In this document: positions 1 to 6,982 of the stretch, in pieces
Position numbering within the stretch: position 1 is the first letter of the stretch
How the letters are laid out: each line of letters begins with the position of its first letter
Source: Gemmatimonadota bacterium
GTDB lineage: Bacteria; Gemmatimonadota; Gemmatimonadetes; Palauibacterales; Palauibacteraceae
DNA length: 10,833 nt
NCBI GenBank assembly: GCA_030598525.1
Contig: JAUVPT010000038.1
Location: forward strand, 1 to 10,833
Direction of reading: 5' to 3'
The notes under the pieces: model-generated
What the model was told of the DNA's origin: nothing
The model's input: the letters and a program-made list of their open reading frames with translations, nothing else
Databases searched by the model: none
Position numbers and translations under genes: made by a program

Positions 1-42
1 ATGCAAATGGACCGCGGAGTCCCGCGGCGGGAGATCGCTTGA
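1..42 (+). CDS. 3' tail of an unidentified upstream gene (partial)
   Basis: The first frame reads through from the window edge to a TGA at 40-42, which overlaps the TTG start of holA (39-41) in a TTGA arrangement. Thirteen residues are visible, ending RREIA. This matches the stop/start overlap style seen at the following junctions, so the frame is the most likely one for a gene ending here. The fragment is too short to identify. In many diderm bacteria the gene before holA is lptE (LPS-assembly lipoprotein), but nothing in these residues tests that. A second frame also stays open through the region, until a TGA at 77-79, so the choice of frame is an inference from the overlap. Confidence 0.35.
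   Translation: MQMDRGVPRREIA
12..27 (+). repeat. Perfect inverted repeat just before the holA ribosome binding site
   Basis: Two copies of CCGCGG (12-17 and 22-27) are separated by AGTC. Because CCGCGG is its own reverse complement, the RNA can fold into a 6-bp GC-only stem with a 4-nt loop. The probable Shine-Dalgarno GGGAG of holA begins two bases later, at 29. The element lies inside the end of the upstream gene. It could influence holA translation, or it could be a chance product of high GC content. Confidence 0.45.
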
Positions 43-1067
43 GCCTCGCGGCAGATCGCAGTCTGCGCGATCTCGTTGATCGGGGTGACGTCGAGGGCGT
101 GTTCTTCTTCCACGGCGATGCGGAGCGGCTTCGCGACGATGCCGCTCGCGCCCTCGTCGAAGCGGCGATCGACCCGGCCACCCGTGACTTCAATCTCGAC
201 ACCTATCGAGCTTCGGAGGTCAGTCCCGAAGCCCTGGCGGCATCGCTGGCGATGCCGCCCGTGATGGCCCCCCGCCGCGTCGTGGCCCTGTTCGGCGCCG
301 AGCGCCTGACCCCGACGGGATGCGGTGTCGTCGAGCAGGTGCTCGAACGAACACCGCCCGAACTCACGTTCGTGGTGACGGCGAAGATTCCCAAGGGGTC
401 TCGCAAGGCCTTCTATCGGAAGATGAAGCAGGGAGCCGTCGCACTGGAGTGGGCGGCCCCGCGTGATGCCGAGATTCCCGGCTGGCTGATCGAGCGGGCC
501 ACGGAGAAGCACGGGATTCTCCTGGACGCCCGCGCCGCCGAGGCCCTGGCCGCGGCCGTGGGCGCAGACCTCAGCCTGCTCGAGGCCGAGTTGGAGAAGC
601 TGGCTTCCACCGGGGACGGAGCTACGGTGACGATCGAGCGAATCGCCGAGCTCGTGCCCAATGTCCGGCCGGTCAATCGGTGGGCGTGGCTCGATTCGGT
701 CGCGGAACGCGACTACCGGACAGCCCTGAGCGATCTGCCGACCCTTCTCTCGGCCCCTGACTCCAGCGCCGTGGGACTGATCAACGCGATGACGGACCAC
801 CACGTGCTTCTTGGCATTGCGGCGGAGGGAGGGGCGTCTCTCCTCGAGCGCACCCTGGGCGACGTGGGCAAGCCGTACCTGAAGTTCAAGGTGCGTGCGT
901 TCGTCAATCAGTCGCGGCGTTGGAGCGGCGAGGAGGTCGACCGGGCCCTCCGGCTGCTCCGGCGTGCGGATGGTCGGTCCAAGACCACCGGGGGGGGTCG
1001 CGACGGGGCCGTTCTCGAGGAACTCCTGCTCGGACTCCAGGCGATGCAGGCGGAAGGGCGATCGTGA
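39..1067 (+). CDS. holA: DNA polymerase III subunit delta (clamp loader wrench)
   Basis: The 342-residue product matches the delta subunit of the replicative clamp loader in length and layout. Delta opens the beta sliding clamp ring so that the loader can place it on primed DNA. Near the N-terminus is the family's degenerate P-loop-like stretch (FFFHGDAERLRDDAARAL, residues about 22-39), which lacks a functional Walker A, as expected for delta. The segment around residues 69-84 (AMPPVMAPRRVVALF) corresponds to the clamp-contacting hydrophobic loop followed by the RRVV strand. An alpha-helical lid region (about 150-210, containing LSLLEAELEKLA) and the C-terminal collar helices follow. The TTG start is chosen because it is preceded by GGGAG (29-33) with a 5-nt spacer, overlaps the upstream stop, and gives the usual N-terminus. 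No in-frame ATG or GTG lies upstream within the window. The stop overlaps the next gene's ATG by one base. An eight-G run (990-997) lies near the 3' end. Confidence 0.93.
   Translation: MSLAADRSLRDLVDRGDVEGVFFFHGDAERLRDDAARALVEAAIDPATRDFNLDTYRASEVSPEALAASLAMPPVMAPRRVVALFGAERLTPTGCGVVEQVLERTPPELTFVVTAKIPKGSRKAFYRKMKQGAVALEWAAPRDAEIPGWLIERATEKHGILLDARAAEALAAAVGADLSLLEAELEKLASTGDGATVTIERIAELVPNVRPVNRWAWLDSVAERDYRTALSDLPTLLSAPDSSAVGLINAMTDHHVLLGIAAEGGASLLERTLGDVGKPYLKFKVRAFVNQSRRWSGEEVDRALRLLRRADGRSKTTGGGRDGAVLEELLLGLQAMQAEGRS
990..997 (+). repeat. Eight-G homopolymer in the 3' part of holA
   Basis: An uninterrupted run of eight G residues encodes the glycines in the TTGGGRDG stretch of the delta C-terminal region. 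A one-base slip would change roughly the last 23 residues and the stop that is coupled to the next gene. The run is read in frame here, so the gene is intact as given. Confidence 0.8.
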
Positions 1068-1915
1068 TGCGACCCGCTCTCCTGAATCCCGTTCTGAACG
1101 GGTGGCGCCTTGCCGGCTGGACCGCCCTGTTCCTCACGGCGGGTGCGAGTCTCGCGCCCTCCGCGGCGGGACAGTCCAGCCCGGTCCTCGACTCGGTGGA
1201 ACGTGCGGCCGATCTCGGGCAGCCGGATGAAGCACGCCGTTTCCTCGACGACTGGTTCGCTTCTCCGGAGGCCTTCGATCGGCAAGCCGATGTCGAGCGG
1301 GCGCGGTTTCTCAGGGCGCGCCTGACGGCGGACCTGGACTCGGCCCGCGTGGACTACCTGTGGGTCGCCGTGCGGGCCGGCGACCGCTATGGCGCCGCGG
1401 CCCGGCTCAGGCTCGCGCAGTTGTACGTCGCCGAGGGGCGCCTCGACCACGCGGAAGAGGACCTGGCGAGGATGCGGGCCGATTTTCCGGGCAATCCGCT
1501 GACCTTCACGTCCTGGCTGTGGACGGGAAACGTGCGCTCCGCCGCCGGTGACCTGGCGGGTGCCTGCGCCGCCTGGGAGGCCGCCGCTTCGCTGCAGGGA
1601 AGCCCTGCCACCCGGTCAGACCGTGAGCTTGTCCGGTCGGCGCTGGAGGATTGCCGCGATCCCCGGAGCGCGGTGGCCGCCACGGAGTCGTTCTCCGTGC
1701 AACTGGGGGCCTTCAGTTCGAGAGAGACGGCGGAAGAGCTCAGGAATCGTGTAGTGGCCTCAGGCGCGGCGGCGCGCGTGGTCGAGCCCGGGGATCCAGG
1801 CGGATTGTACCGGGTTCGCTCCGGCCGATACGCCGGCCGCGAGGAAGCGGCTCGACACGCCGTGAGCCTGGCGGAGGCCGGCTTCGAGAGCATCGTGGTT
1901 CCGGGGGAGCCGTGA
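1067..1915 (+). CDS. Secreted TPR-like protein with C-terminal SPOR domain
   Basis: The 282-residue product begins with a signal peptide: basic start, hydrophobic core around residues 14-30, and a likely cleavage after about residue 34 (PSAAGQ). The middle (about 105-175) has two helix-pair segments of TPR type (RLRLAQLYVAEGRLDHAEEDL and GDLAGACAAWEAAA), suggesting a protein-protein scaffold. The C-terminus (about 208-282, starting FSVQLGAFSS and including LYRVRSGRY) is a SPOR domain. SPOR domains bind glycan strands of peptidoglycan lacking stem peptides, typically at division sites, so a periplasmic, wall-associated role is inferred. The ATG at 1067 overlaps the holA stop as TGATG and has GGAAGG (1052-1057) upstream. 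The GTG at 1064, giving a GTGA overlap, is an alternative one codon earlier. The same frame is open further upstream inside holA, but that part has no signal peptide and lies within a conserved gene. Confidence 0.85.
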   Translation: MRPALLNPVLNGWRLAGWTALFLTAGASLAPSAAGQSSPVLDSVERAADLGQPDEARRFLDDWFASPEAFDRQADVERARFLRARLTADLDSARVDYLWVAVRAGDRYGAAARLRLAQLYVAEGRLDHAEEDLARMRADFPGNPLTFTSWLWTGNVRSAAGDLAGACAAWEAAASLQGSPATRSDRELVRSALEDCRDPRSAVAATESFSVQLGAFSSRETAEELRNRVVASGAAARVVEPGDPGGLYRVRSGRYAGREEAARHAVSLAEAGFESIVVPGEP

Positions 1916-4491
1916 GCCGAGCCGCGGCGAACACGCCGCTCATCCAGCAGTACCTGGACGTCAAGGCTCGCCACCCGGACTCGATCCTGTTCTTCCGGGT
2001 CGGCGACTTCTACGAGATGTTCTTCGAGGATGCCGAGGAGGGAAGTCGCCTGCTCGGCATCACGCTGACCTCGCGGAACAACGGCGGTGCCGGCCATGTG
2101 CCCCTGGCCGGAGTTCCCGCCAAGGCGATCGACGACTATCTGCCCAAGCTCGTCCGCCAGGGCCGGCGGGTCGCCATTTGCGAGCAGGTCGAGGATCCTT
2201 CGGAGGCCGAGGGAATCGTCCGCCGGGAAGTCACGGAGGTTGTGACGCCGGGGGCCACCCTGGAGGACTCACTCCTCAACGCCGGACGGAACAATTTCGT
2301 AGCGGCGGTGGCCGGGACCGGACCGGTGGGCATTGCCACTGCCGATCTTTCCACCGGTGAAGTCGAGGTGCGGGAGTGTGCCCTGGGCGCCGTAGCCGAC
2401 GAACTCACGCGCCTCGAGCCGGCGGAAGTGGTGACGGCATCGGAGTCCGCGCCGCTGCCCGAGGGTCCCTGGATAGTGACCGAGCGGGAGGCCTGGCGCT
2501 TCGCCCCGGACGTGTCCGCCGAGGTAATCAAGAGACTGTATCGTGTCCGGGATGTTGCGGGATTCGGACTCGATGTCGGCGAGAACCCGCACATGCTTGG
2601 CGCCATCGGTGCCGTCCTCGGTTACCTGGAGGAAGTGCGGCCGGGTGGGACGGGACACCTCAAGGAACCTCGCGTCGAACGGTCGGGCCACTACCTGCAC
2701 CTGGACGAAATGACGCGACGGAACCTGGAGGTGGTGGAGCCGATCCGCGGCGATGCGGGGGCGACTCTGTTGCACGTGCTGGACCGCACGCTCACCCCGA
2801 TGGGTCGCAGGATGTTGAGACGTCGGCTGCTCGCTCCCCTGGTGAACCTGCCGGAGATCGAGGCGAGGCTTGAAGCGGTCGCGGAAATGCGCGAGTCATC
2901 GGGCGACCGGCGCGCAATGCGAGAGGCGCTCCGTCACGTGCAGGACCTGGAGCGTCTCGCGGCAAAGGTCTCTGCCGGGCGGGTCAACCCCCGGGAACTC
3001 CTTGCGCTCGTCCGGTCGCTGAGCGCGCTTCCCGCGATCCTCGATGCGGCAGGCGACCCCGCAGCGGCCCGCCTGCAGGACATTTTCCGGGAATTCGACC
3101 TGCTGGACGACGTGCGTGAGGCCATCGAGGGCGCAATCGATCCGGAGGCGCCGGCCCTGCTCTCGGCCGGAGGCGTGATACGTCCGGGGTATTCGGCCGA
3201 GCTCGACGAACTTCGCGGTCTGCGCGACGGCGCCGTGGATTGGATCGCCGGATTGCAGCGGAGCGAGCGAGAGAGCACGGGGATCGAGAGCCTCAAGATC
3301 GGCTACAACAAGGTCTTCGGATACTACATCGAGGTCACGCGCACCAACCTGGGCCGGGTACCCGATCGGTACATGCGGAAGCAGACACTCTCGAATGCCG
3401 AACGGTATGTGACGCCCGAGCTGAAAGAGGGGGAGGAGAAGATCCTGGACGCCGAATCCGGGATCGCGGCACTGGAGGCCGGTCTGTTCGCCGCGCTCAG
3501 GGAGTCCCTTGCGTCTGCCACGAGCCGGCTCCAGGACACTGCTGAACGCGTTGCGAAACTGGATGTGCACGTGGCGCTCGCTGACGTGGCGGAGCGAAAC
3601 GGGTACGTGCGACCGGAGATGACCGCGGGATTCGGCCTGAAGATTCAGGCGGGCCGGCACCCCGTGGTCGAGCAGATGATCGCCCGCGAGGACTTCATCC
3701 CAAACGACGTCGAGTTGGACCGCGACGCATTCGTCATGATTCTGACGGGCCCCAACATGGCCGGGAAGTCCACGGTCTTGCGCCAGATGGGCCTGATCGC
3801 GCTCATGGCCCAGAGCGGGTCATTCGTTCCGGCCGATTCGGCTACGCTCGGCGTGTGTGACCGGATCTTCACCCGCGTGGGAGCCTCCGACAGCCTGGCG
3901 CGTGGCCAGAGCACGTTCATGGTCGAAATGACGGAGACGGCCGCCATCCTGAGCGGGGCCACCGACCGGAGCCTTATTCTCCTTGACGAAATCGGTCGCG
4001 GGACATCGACCTACGACGGCGTGGCCATCGCCTGGGCCGTGACGGAGTTCATCCACGACCGGATCGGGGCGCGGACCGTCTTCGCTACCCACTATCACGA
4101 GTTGGTGGAACTGGCCGACAAGCTCGCGGGCGTCACGGCGTGGAACGTGGCGGTCCGCGAGACGGGCGAGGATATCGTCTTCCTCCGACGGCTGGAACCC
4201 GGGGGCTGCGACCGCTCGTACGGAGTGCACGTCGCCCGACTCGCCGGCGTTCCTCGCGAGGTGATAGAGCGGGCCTTTACCGTGCTGCACGAACTGGAGG
4301 ACGGTCCCGGCGGCGGCACGCGGTTGAGCCATCTGGGAGAGCGTGAGCGCGGCCAGCTCACCCTGTTCGACCTGCGACCGTCTCGCCTGGTGGAGAGGCT
4401 GTCGGATCTCGATACCGAGCGGATGACGCCGATCGAGGCTCTCGTGGCACTGGAAGAGCTTCGCCGGATGGCGGACGAGGAGGGGCCGTGA
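1912..4491 (+). CDS. mutS: DNA mismatch repair ATPase MutS
   Basis: This is a full-length MutS of 859 residues (E. coli has 853), which recognises base mismatches and small loops and recruits MutL. The N-terminal mismatch-recognition domain carries the Phe-x-Glu motif (GDFYEMF, F33 and E35) that stacks on the mispaired base. Connector, lever and clamp domains follow (about 120-560). The ABC-type ATPase domain has Walker A GPNMAGKST (613-621), the FMVEMTE segment, Walker B LILLDEIGRGTST (D692, E693) and the FATHYHEL switch (H727). Near the C-terminus, QLTLF (815-819) closely fits the consensus beta-clamp-binding pentapeptide, followed by the conserved TPIEALVALEEL helix. The GTG start at 1912 is chosen because it overlaps the previous stop as GTGA and gives the normal N-terminus. 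A GGGGGAG tract (1903-1909) lies only 2 nt before it, a tight spacing. Open frame upstream of 1912 shows no MutS similarity. Confidence 0.97.
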   Translation: MSRAAANTPLIQQYLDVKARHPDSILFFRVGDFYEMFFEDAEEGSRLLGITLTSRNNGGAGHVPLAGVPAKAIDDYLPKLVRQGRRVAICEQVEDPSEAEGIVRREVTEVVTPGATLEDSLLNAGRNNFVAAVAGTGPVGIATADLSTGEVEVRECALGAVADELTRLEPAEVVTASESAPLPEGPWIVTEREAWRFAPDVSAEVIKRLYRVRDVAGFGLDVGENPHMLGAIGAVLGYLEEVRPGGTGHLKEPRVERSGHYLHLDEMTRRNLEVVEPIRGDAGATLLHVLDRTLTPMGRRMLRRRLLAPLVNLPEIEARLEAVAEMRESSGDRRAMREALRHVQDLERLAAKVSAGRVNPRELLALVRSLSALPAILDAAGDPAAARLQDIFREFDLLDDVREAIEGAIDPEAPALLSAGGVIRPGYSAELDELRGLRDGAVDWIAGLQRSERESTGIESLKIGYNKVFGYYIEVTRTNLGRVPDRYMRKQTLSNAERYVTPELKEGEEKILDAESGIAALEAGLFAALRESLASATSRLQDTAERVAKLDVHVALADVAERNGYVRPEMTAGFGLKIQAGRHPVVEQMIAREDFIPNDVELDRDAFVMILTGPNMAGKSTVLRQMGLIALMAQSGSFVPADSATLGVCDRIFTRVGASDSLARGQSTFMVEMTETAAILSGATDRSLILLDEIGRGTSTYDGVAIAWAVTEFIHDRIGARTVFATHYHELVELADKLAGVTAWNVAVRETGEDIVFLRRLEPGGCDRSYGVHVARLAGVPREVIERAFTVLHELEDGPGGGTRLSHLGERERGQLTLFDLRPSRLVERLSDLDTERMTPIEALVALEELRRMADEEGP

Positions 4492-4931
4492 GGTCGGCGA
4501 AAGGACACCGGAAGAGCCCGCGGTTCCGGTCGTGGCCCATAGCCTGCGCTCTCGCGCTTCCTGCTACCGTGATCGGCTGTGCGGACACGGTGAACCCGGC
4601 AGCCGGAGGGCTCAGGATCGGTGTTCAGAACGCACCGCTCAAGCCGCCCGTGCGCGTCGACTCGCTGCACCCGTTCGAGTACCCGCCCTCGGCCTGGTCG
4701 TACGGCGCCAGCGGCACCACCGTTCTGAAGATTCTGATCTCGGAAACGGGGTCGGTGGACTCCGCGTTCGTGCTGCAGTCAAGCGGCGACCGGGCCCTGG
4801 ATTCGGCGGCGATCGCCAATTCCCAGCACCTGGTATGGGAGCCGGCCGAACAGGGCGGGAACCCGATCCGGATCTGGGGACGCCTGCCCGTCATATATCC
4901 GAGACCGGAGGCACGTCCCGATGAGCCATAG
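4488..4931 (+). CDS. Small lipoprotein with TonB C-terminal domain
   Basis: The 147-residue product starts with a basic segment and a hydrophobic stretch ending in a lipobox (VIGC, lipidation at C31), so it is probably an exported lipoprotein. Residues about 65-140 match the TonB C-terminal fold: a YPPSAW opening, a VLKILISETGSVDS strand-turn-strand, FVLQSSGDRALDSAAI, and a WEPAEQGG closing segment. In TonB itself this domain contacts the TonB box of outer-membrane transporters and is tied to the inner membrane by an N-terminal helix and a Pro-rich linker. Here there is no lasting transmembrane anchor if the Cys is processed, and only a short linker of about 30 residues. It is therefore unlikely to act as an ordinary energy transducer; a periplasmic partner-binding role is an inference. 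The GTG start overlaps the mutS stop as GTGA, with AGGAGG at 4478-4483 and a 4-nt spacer. Confidence 0.82.
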   Translation: MRSAKGHRKSPRFRSWPIACALALPATVIGCADTVNPAAGGLRIGVQNAPLKPPVRVDSLHPFEYPPSAWSYGASGTTVLKILISETGSVDSAFVLQSSGDRALDSAAIANSQHLVWEPAEQGGNPIRIWGRLPVIYPRPEARPDEP

Positions 4932-5955
4932 GCCGCATCCGAAACCGTATGACGACGTGCTCCAGACCATCGGGTGGACCCCGCTGATCCGACTCAACCG
5001 GGTTACCGACGGAGCGCGCACGCCGGTGTACCTGAAGGCCGAGTCGTTCAACCCGGGCGGTTCGGTGAAGGACCGGATCGGCGTGGCCTTGATCGAGGCG
5101 GCCGAAAACGAAGGCCAGCTGCGGCCTGGCGGCACGATCGTCGAGGGCACCTCGGGCAACACGGGAATCGGACTGGCCGTGGTTGCGGCCGTGAAGGGAT
5201 ATCGGTGTGTGTTCACCATTCCAGACAAGATGAGCGACGAGAAGGTGCGGCTCCTGCGGGCGTTCGGCGCGGAGGTCATCGTCACACCCACGGTCGATCC
5301 GGACCATCCCGAGTACTACGCCACGGTGGCCCGTCGCATCGCCGACGAGACGCCGAATTCCTTCCTGGCAGACCAGTTCTACAACCCGGTCAATCCCGAG
5401 GCGCACTACCGGACGACCGGTCCCGAGATCTGGGAGCAGACCGATGGTCGCGTGACCCACTTCGTCGCCTCGCCGGGCACCGGCGGGACGATCAGCGGCG
5501 CGGCGCGCTACCTCAAGGAACGGAACCCGTCCGTCCGGGTGATCGCGGGCGACCCCGAGGGGTCGGTCTTCACGCGGTATTCCGAAACGGGAGAGATCGG
5601 CGAAGGGGCCCCGTACAAGGTAGAAGGCATCGGGAACGACAAGCTCCCGGGAACGCTTCACTTCGACTGGATCGACGAGTTCCGGACGGTCGACGACCGC
5701 ACGTCCTTCCATATGGCACGACGCATTACGCGCGAAGAGGGAATGTTTGTCGGCGGCTCCACGGGTTTGATCGTGCACATTGCAGCGGAAGTGGCCCGCG
5801 AGGTGAACGACCCGGAGGCCTGCGTCGTGGCCATCCTGTGCGACACCGGCGAGCGTTACCTGTCCAAGGTGTTCAACGACGAGTGGCTCGAGGCGAACGG
5901 AATGGGAGACCTGGTAGACCGGGCGAGCACGCCCCCGGGACGAGAGGATGAGTGA
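4921..5955 (+). CDS. PLP-dependent cystathionine beta-synthase / cysteine synthase family enzyme
   Basis: This 344-residue fold-type II PLP enzyme acts in sulfur amino-acid metabolism, joining serine or an activated serine with homocysteine or sulfide. PLP-lysine K50 lies in NPGGSVKDR. GTSGNTG (76-82) binds the substrate carboxylate, the SPGTGGT loop (184-190) binds the PLP phosphate, and S280 in GGSTG should contact the PLP ring nitrogen. Several stretches resemble cystathionine beta-synthases more than CysK: PDKMSDEKVRLLRAFGAEV, NPEAHYRTTGPEIW and VEGIGNDKLPG. The protein ends soon after the catalytic core, so there is neither a C-terminal CBS (Bateman) regulatory pair nor an N-terminal haem segment. 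Substrate preference cannot be settled from sequence by eye. The ATG overlaps the previous gene by 11 nt and has GGAGG (4907-4911) with a 9-nt spacer. Confidence 0.9.
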   Translation: MSHRPHPKPYDDVLQTIGWTPLIRLNRVTDGARTPVYLKAESFNPGGSVKDRIGVALIEAAENEGQLRPGGTIVEGTSGNTGIGLAVVAAVKGYRCVFTIPDKMSDEKVRLLRAFGAEVIVTPTVDPDHPEYYATVARRIADETPNSFLADQFYNPVNPEAHYRTTGPEIWEQTDGRVTHFVASPGTGGTISGAARYLKERNPSVRVIAGDPEGSVFTRYSETGEIGEGAPYKVEGIGNDKLPGTLHFDWIDEFRTVDDRTSFHMARRITREEGMFVGGSTGLIVHIAAEVAREVNDPEACVVAILCDTGERYLSKVFNDEWLEANGMGDLVDRASTPPGREDE

Positions 5956-6982
5956 GCCCATGAACGTGGCCGTTGTCCTCGGTGGGACCAACGAGGAGCG
6001 AAACGTATCGCTCGCCACCGGTCGGGCCGTGGTGGCCGCGCTTCGGGAGCAGGGTCACGAGATCGTCGCGGTGGATCCCGCCCACGGAGCGGTACTGCCC
6101 GAGGAAGAAGCCAGGATGCTGGGTGGGGCCGTCGGCGCGGATCCTCCGGGAATCGAGGAGCTGGCCCGACTCGGCAGCTCTGCCGTCGGAGCGGCCCTGG
6201 CGGACCTGCCGGCTGTGCGGCGGGCCGACGTGGTATTCCTCGCGCTGCACGGCGAGTTCGGGGAAGACGGCACGGTCCAGGGACTGCTGGACCTGGCCGG
6301 GGTCGCCTACACGGGCAGCGGGTGCCTCGGAAGCGCGGTTGCCTTCGACAAGCGGATTTCCAAGGAGCTGTTCGCGTTCGCGGGGGTGCCCACGCCGGAG
6401 TGGACCCGGGCCTCGGCGACACCCGGGGAGATCGTGGAGGAGCTCGGCCTGCCGCTCGTCGTGAAGCCGGCATCGGGAGGGTCCACGGTCGGTCTCACCG
6501 TAGTGCGGGCAGAGGATGACGTGGAATCGGCAATCGAACTTGCGGCTCGCTACGACGACGACGTCCTGTGCGAGGCATTCATCCCGGGACGCGAACTCAC
6601 GGTCGCGGTCCTCGAAGGCGAGGCGCTGCCGCCCGTGGAGATCATCCCGAGTCACGAGATCTACGATTACGAGTGCAAGTACTCGGCAGGCATGTCCCGG
6701 TACGAGGCGCCAGCCGACCTGTCTCCCGTCGAGACGGAGCGGCTGCAGGACCTCGCCGTACGGGCCTATCGGGCCCTGCGGCAGACCTCCTACAGCCGGG
6801 TCGACTTCAGGCGGGCGGAGGACGGGTCGTTCTGGTGCCTCGAGGCGAACAGCCTGCCCGGACTCACTTCCACGAGCCTGGTGCCCAAGGCCGCGGCCGC
6901 CGCGGGGATCGGGTTCCCGGAGTTGTGCGATCGGATCGCCCGTTCGGCCATGCGGCGGGCGGGCGGAGCGGACCGCAGCTGA
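5948..6982 (+). CDS. ddl: D-alanine--D-alanine ligase
   Basis: This ATP-grasp ligase makes the D-Ala-D-Ala dipeptide for peptidoglycan precursors in the cytoplasm. From the ATG at 5948 it has 344 residues. Family residues are present: GGTNEERNVSL with E17 (equivalent to E. coli DdlB E15), the HGEFGEDGTVQG segment, ATP-binding K173, S179 in GGSTVG (equivalent to S150), and the EANSLPGLTSTS end motif (E299, N301) for metal and phosphate binding. The omega loop YDYECKY ends in Y245, equivalent to DdlB Y216. That tyrosine marks D-Ala-D-Ala rather than D-Ala-D-lactate ligases. The ATG at 5960 is an equally good start (MNVAVVLGG): GAGAGG (5942-5947) sits 12 nt before it but directly abuts 5948. From 5948 the gene overlaps its predecessor by 8 nt; from 5960 there would be a 4-nt gap. 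It is translationally linked to the rhomboid gene by TGATG. Confidence 0.95.
   Translation: MSEPMNVAVVLGGTNEERNVSLATGRAVVAALREQGHEIVAVDPAHGAVLPEEEARMLGGAVGADPPGIEELARLGSSAVGAALADLPAVRRADVVFLALHGEFGEDGTVQGLLDLAGVAYTGSGCLGSAVAFDKRISKELFAFAGVPTPEWTRASATPGEIVEELGLPLVVKPASGGSTVGLTVVRAEDDVESAIELAARYDDDVLCEAFIPGRELTVAVLEGEALPPVEIIPSHEIYDYECKYSAGMSRYEAPADLSPVETERLQDLAVRAYRALRQTSYSRVDFRRAEDGSFWCLEANSLPGLTSTSLVPKAAAAAGIGFPELCDRIARSAMRRAGGADRS

Noticed and set aside
920..1066. N-terminal extension of the SPOR gene upstream into holA
   Set aside because: The extension is Gly/Pro/Arg-rich and would bury the signal peptide. The ATG at 1067 gives a proper secretion signal and a typical overlap with holA.
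1651..1911. N-terminal extension of MutS upstream into the SPOR gene
   Set aside because: The stretch has no MutS similarity. The GTG at 1912 produces the normal MutS N-terminus and a GTGA overlap.
4891..6018. A 375-codon minus-strand open frame antisense to the CBS-like gene
   Set aside because: Its composition is a mirror of the conserved PLP enzyme, it has no family motif, and its ends do not fit an operon on that strand.
6568..6981. N-terminal extension of the rhomboid upstream into ddl
   Set aside because: It overlaps conserved ddl coding sequence out of frame and is Arg/Gly-rich. ATG at 6982 overlaps the ddl stop neatly.
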